From the NCBI GenBank assembly GCA_900768635.1, contig CAAGDP010000230.1, positions 1-16,730 on the forward strand: a DNA stretch of 16,730 bases, given 5' to 3'. A program made the translations under genes and the position numbers. The notes under the pieces were generated by a model. It saw only the letters and a list, made by a program, of their open reading frames with translations. It was not told the DNA's origin and did not search any database. Each line of letters opens with the position of its first letter. The stretch's first letter is position 1. The stretch is from Enterobacterales bacterium. GTDB taxonomy: Bacteria; Pseudomonadota; Gammaproteobacteria; Enterobacterales; Succinivibrionaceae. This document shows positions 15,527 to 16,730 of this stretch, in pieces.

Positions 15527-15838
15527 ATGTTAAAACTTTTTTCACTGTTGTTAGCCAGTCTGGTATTTTTGTCAGGATGTACTGCCAGTGGCGGTTATGC
15601 TCGTTGTGGAAATGCGGTTTGCTATCAAAGTGGAGAAGATGATGACAGCCTTTCGGATGAAGATCGGGAGTTCCAGTCCCGGTTTGTAAACGACAGGGAT
15701 TTTGAGTCGAAATTTCCGGATGATAATAAATTTGAATCCCGTTTTGACGATGATGAGGCCTATGAAGAACGACATCGACTTGCTCAGGAAAAAGCTGAGG
15801 CAAAAAACGCTGAAGACAGTGACAGTAATGAAGATTAA
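15527..15838 (+). CDS. Small lipoprotein with tandem 10-residue repeats
   Basis: The chosen ATG gives 103 residues starting MLKLFSLLLASLVFLSGC, a textbook lipoprotein signal with lipobox LSG-C (Cys18). The Thr after the Cys suggests outer-membrane sorting. The same frame is open from ATG at 15470, which would add 19 residues; neither start has a good ribosome-binding site, and the internal one fits a normal signal peptide. The mature part has a Cys pair (RCGNAVC), then three tandem repeats of the form xxF(Q/E)S(R/K)FxxD and a charged, disordered-looking tail rich in Glu, Asp, Lys and Ala. It is the last gene of the gyrA-serC unit and ends before a strong terminator. I do not recognise the family and assign no function. 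Confidence 0.72.
   Translation: MLKLFSLLLASLVFLSGCTASGGYARCGNAVCYQSGEDDDSLSDEDREFQSRFVNDRDFESKFPDDNKFESRFDDDEAYEERHRLAQEKAEAKNAEDSDSNED
15665..15754 (+). repeat. Three 30-base coding repeats in the lipoprotein
   Basis: Three consecutive 30-base units encode REFQSRFVND, RDFESKFPDD and NKFESRFDDD. The peptides are conserved in the two Phe, the Ser, one basic residue and the final Asp, while the DNA has diverged. That suggests selection on the peptide rather than a recent duplication. Confidence 0.7.
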
Positions 15839-15865
15839 ATGTTTCTTATGATTTGTTAATAATCA

Positions 15866-15891
15866 GGAGATCGGATGATCTCCTTTTTTTT
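15866..15891 (+). terminator. Intrinsic terminator of gyrA-serC-lipoprotein
   Basis: A perfect 7-bp stem, GGAGATC (15866-15872) and GATCTCC (15877-15883), with a GGAT loop and eight Ts. It lies 27 bases after the lipoprotein stop and 60 bases from the end of the convergent gene. Confidence 0.9.
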
Positions 15892-15950
15892 ACAGTACGG
15901 ATTTGAACCGGGAGATCAGCCGGATCCTGGAGGGTGTGCTCTGCAAACTG

Positions 15951-16499
15951 CTAGAGAACTTTTTCAATGGCATCAGCTATTTCCGCAAAATCAGCATCAG
16001 GTTCAAAGCGTTGGAGCACCTCTCCCTTACGGCTGATAAGAAACTTGGTAAATTCCCAGACTATTCCGTTGCGAGCTTCATAATCTGGATCAAATTTGAT
16101 CAGTGTTTCGTGAAGCATCTGTCCGGTCGGAGTATTACGGTTAAATCCCTGAAAAGGTTTTTCCATATTTAAATAACGAAAAAGAGGTATCCCGTCAGTT
16201 CCGGAAACAGTGATACGGGCAAAACGGGGAAAGCCGGTATGATACCGGCGAATTATCCGTTCATTAATTTCCTCTGAGGTACCGCGGGCGGTTCTTGAGA
16301 ACTGATTGCAGGGAAAGTCCAATATGGTAAAACCCCGGTTATGGAATTTTTCATATAATGATGACAACTGGGTATATTGATGGGAAAGGTTACTTTCCGG
16401 GGCGGTGATGGTAATAAGAAGCAGCTGATTTTTAAATTCAGCTAAAGATGTATAGTTTTTTTCGTCTGTGTTGAGAATGCGGAAGTTATAGATATTCAT
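15951..16499 (-). CDS. Glutathione peroxidase family protein lacking the catalytic Cys
   Basis: A 182-residue protein of BtuE/glutathione-peroxidase size (E. coli BtuE 183). The fold signatures are clear: FPCNQF (62-67), the EEI helix, FPRFARITVSG, PLFRYL and VWEFTKFLISRKGEVLQRFEP. The active site is altered. Where the family reads NVASKCGxTPQY, this protein reads ITAPESNLSHQY, so the peroxidatic Cys is Ser36 (AGT, 16394-16392). The tetrad Asn of WNFTKF is Glu149. The resolving Cys of the EEI helix region is also absent. Gln66 and Trp148 remain. Normal peroxidase activity is therefore unlikely; a non-catalytic or changed role, or early decay, is possible, though the frame is intact. The start ATG has no evident ribosome-binding site. 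It converges on the lipoprotein gene. Confidence 0.88.
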   Translation of the reverse strand: MNIYNFRILNTDEKNYTSLAEFKNQLLLITITAPESNLSHQYTQLSSLYEKFHNRGFTILDFPCNQFSRTARGTSEEINERIIRRYHTGFPRFARITVSGTDGIPLFRYLNMEKPFQGFNRNTPTGQMLHETLIKFDPDYEARNGIVWEFTKFLISRKGEVLQRFEPDADFAEIADAIEKVL

Positions 16500-16645
16500 T
16501 TATAGTAAATATGGTAATTGAAACTACTGACAGATGGACATTGTAACGCACCTTTAATCAAGTTGCAGATGTTTACCAAAGCCGGTGTGATAGGATTCAC
16601 GAATTTCACAGATCTGATTGGATCAGCAGTTCATAAATTTAATTA
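16500..16645. other. Upstream region of the peroxidase-like gene
   Basis: No coding frame is apparent. On the minus strand, TACAAT lies about 45 bases before the start codon with CTGCAA 17 bases upstream. This is a weak promoter candidate. Confidence 0.3.
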
Positions 16646-16696
16646 GGTTGCGGAAACCCACTACCTTTAGGAGGTGGGAGGAGCAACCGACCTCCT
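16646..16696. mobile_element. Nested hairpin resembling an IS200/IS605-family terminus
   Basis: GGTTGC (16646-16651) pairs with GCAACC (16683-16688). Inside it CCCAC (16657-16661) pairs with GTGGG (16674-16678) and CC-TTTA-GG forms the tip. The form CCCACTACC-TTTA-GG...GTGGG is typical of the subterminal hairpins at which TnpA cuts IS200/IS605 elements and which end TnpB guide RNAs. No tnpA or tnpB lies to the left, so it would be a terminus of an element to the right of the window or a solo remnant. AGGAGGT (16669-16675) can also pair with ACCTCCT (16690-16696), giving an exclusive alternative fold, so a structured leader of a gene beyond the window is the other reading. Confidence 0.35.
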
Positions 16697-16730
16697 ATCC
16701 TTGAGACTCTATGTATTTTTGTATAGTCGC

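Noticed and set aside
15903..16172. An 89-codon plus-strand frame near the right end
   Set aside because: It is antisense to the peroxidase-family gene, which has clear family motifs on the minus strand.
1..16730. CRISPR arrays, phage genes or a new multi-gene defence system
   Set aside because: No regularly spaced direct repeats, cas, integrase or phage structural genes were seen. The only defence-like piece is the partial nuclease-domain gene at the left edge.

Overview
The window looks like chromosomal DNA of a low-GC gammaproteobacterium, possibly an anaerobic gut type such as the Succinivibrionaceae. The evidence is a single-chain PurL of gammaproteobacterial size (1297 aa) and a gyrA-serC pair as found in several gammaproteobacteria. 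The codons are fairly AT-rich. The family-level placement is inference. Apart from the two edges the content is mostly housekeeping, and nearly every unit ends in a clear intrinsic terminator.

Layout: (1) 2-304 is the tail of a PD-(D/E)XK nuclease-domain protein of the AAA-ATPase-like type, cut by the window edge. (2) 723-2692 holds rfbB and rfbD, two steps of dTDP-L-rhamnose synthesis, closed by a terminator that starts inside the rfbD stop. (3) 2693-3268 is gene-free. It holds a second strong terminator with a promoter-like sequence about 100 bases upstream, so a small RNA is possible. (4) 3269-7162 is purL. (5) 7446-8771 is a membrane-anchored, beta-rich envelope protein, probably DUF945-like. 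(6) 8843-11354 carries a glycerate kinase and a dicarboxylate/amino-acid:cation symporter. (7) 11555-15838 appears to be one unit: gyrA, serC and a small repeat-bearing lipoprotein. (8) On the minus strand, 15951-16499 is a glutathione-peroxidase-family protein. (9) The right edge, from about 16646, carries nested hairpins resembling an IS200/IS605-family terminus.

Several genes touch three-carbon and serine metabolism. SerC makes phosphoserine from 3-phosphohydroxypyruvate, glycerate kinase feeds phosphoglycerate into glycolysis, and the symporter has a substrate-site signature closer to the serine/threonine carrier SstT than to aspartate carriers. A functional link between them is inference.

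The most notable observations are: a glutathione-peroxidase homologue whose peroxidatic Cys is Ser and whose tetrad Asn is Glu; a GyrA with an acidic insertion of about 50 residues in its C-terminal DNA-wrapping domain and Asn82-Ala83 in the quinolone pocket; three tandem 10-residue repeats in the lipoprotein; a possible small RNA downstream of rfbD; and the IS200/IS605-like hairpins at the right edge. I found no CRISPR array, rRNA, intact tRNA or convincing new multi-gene system.
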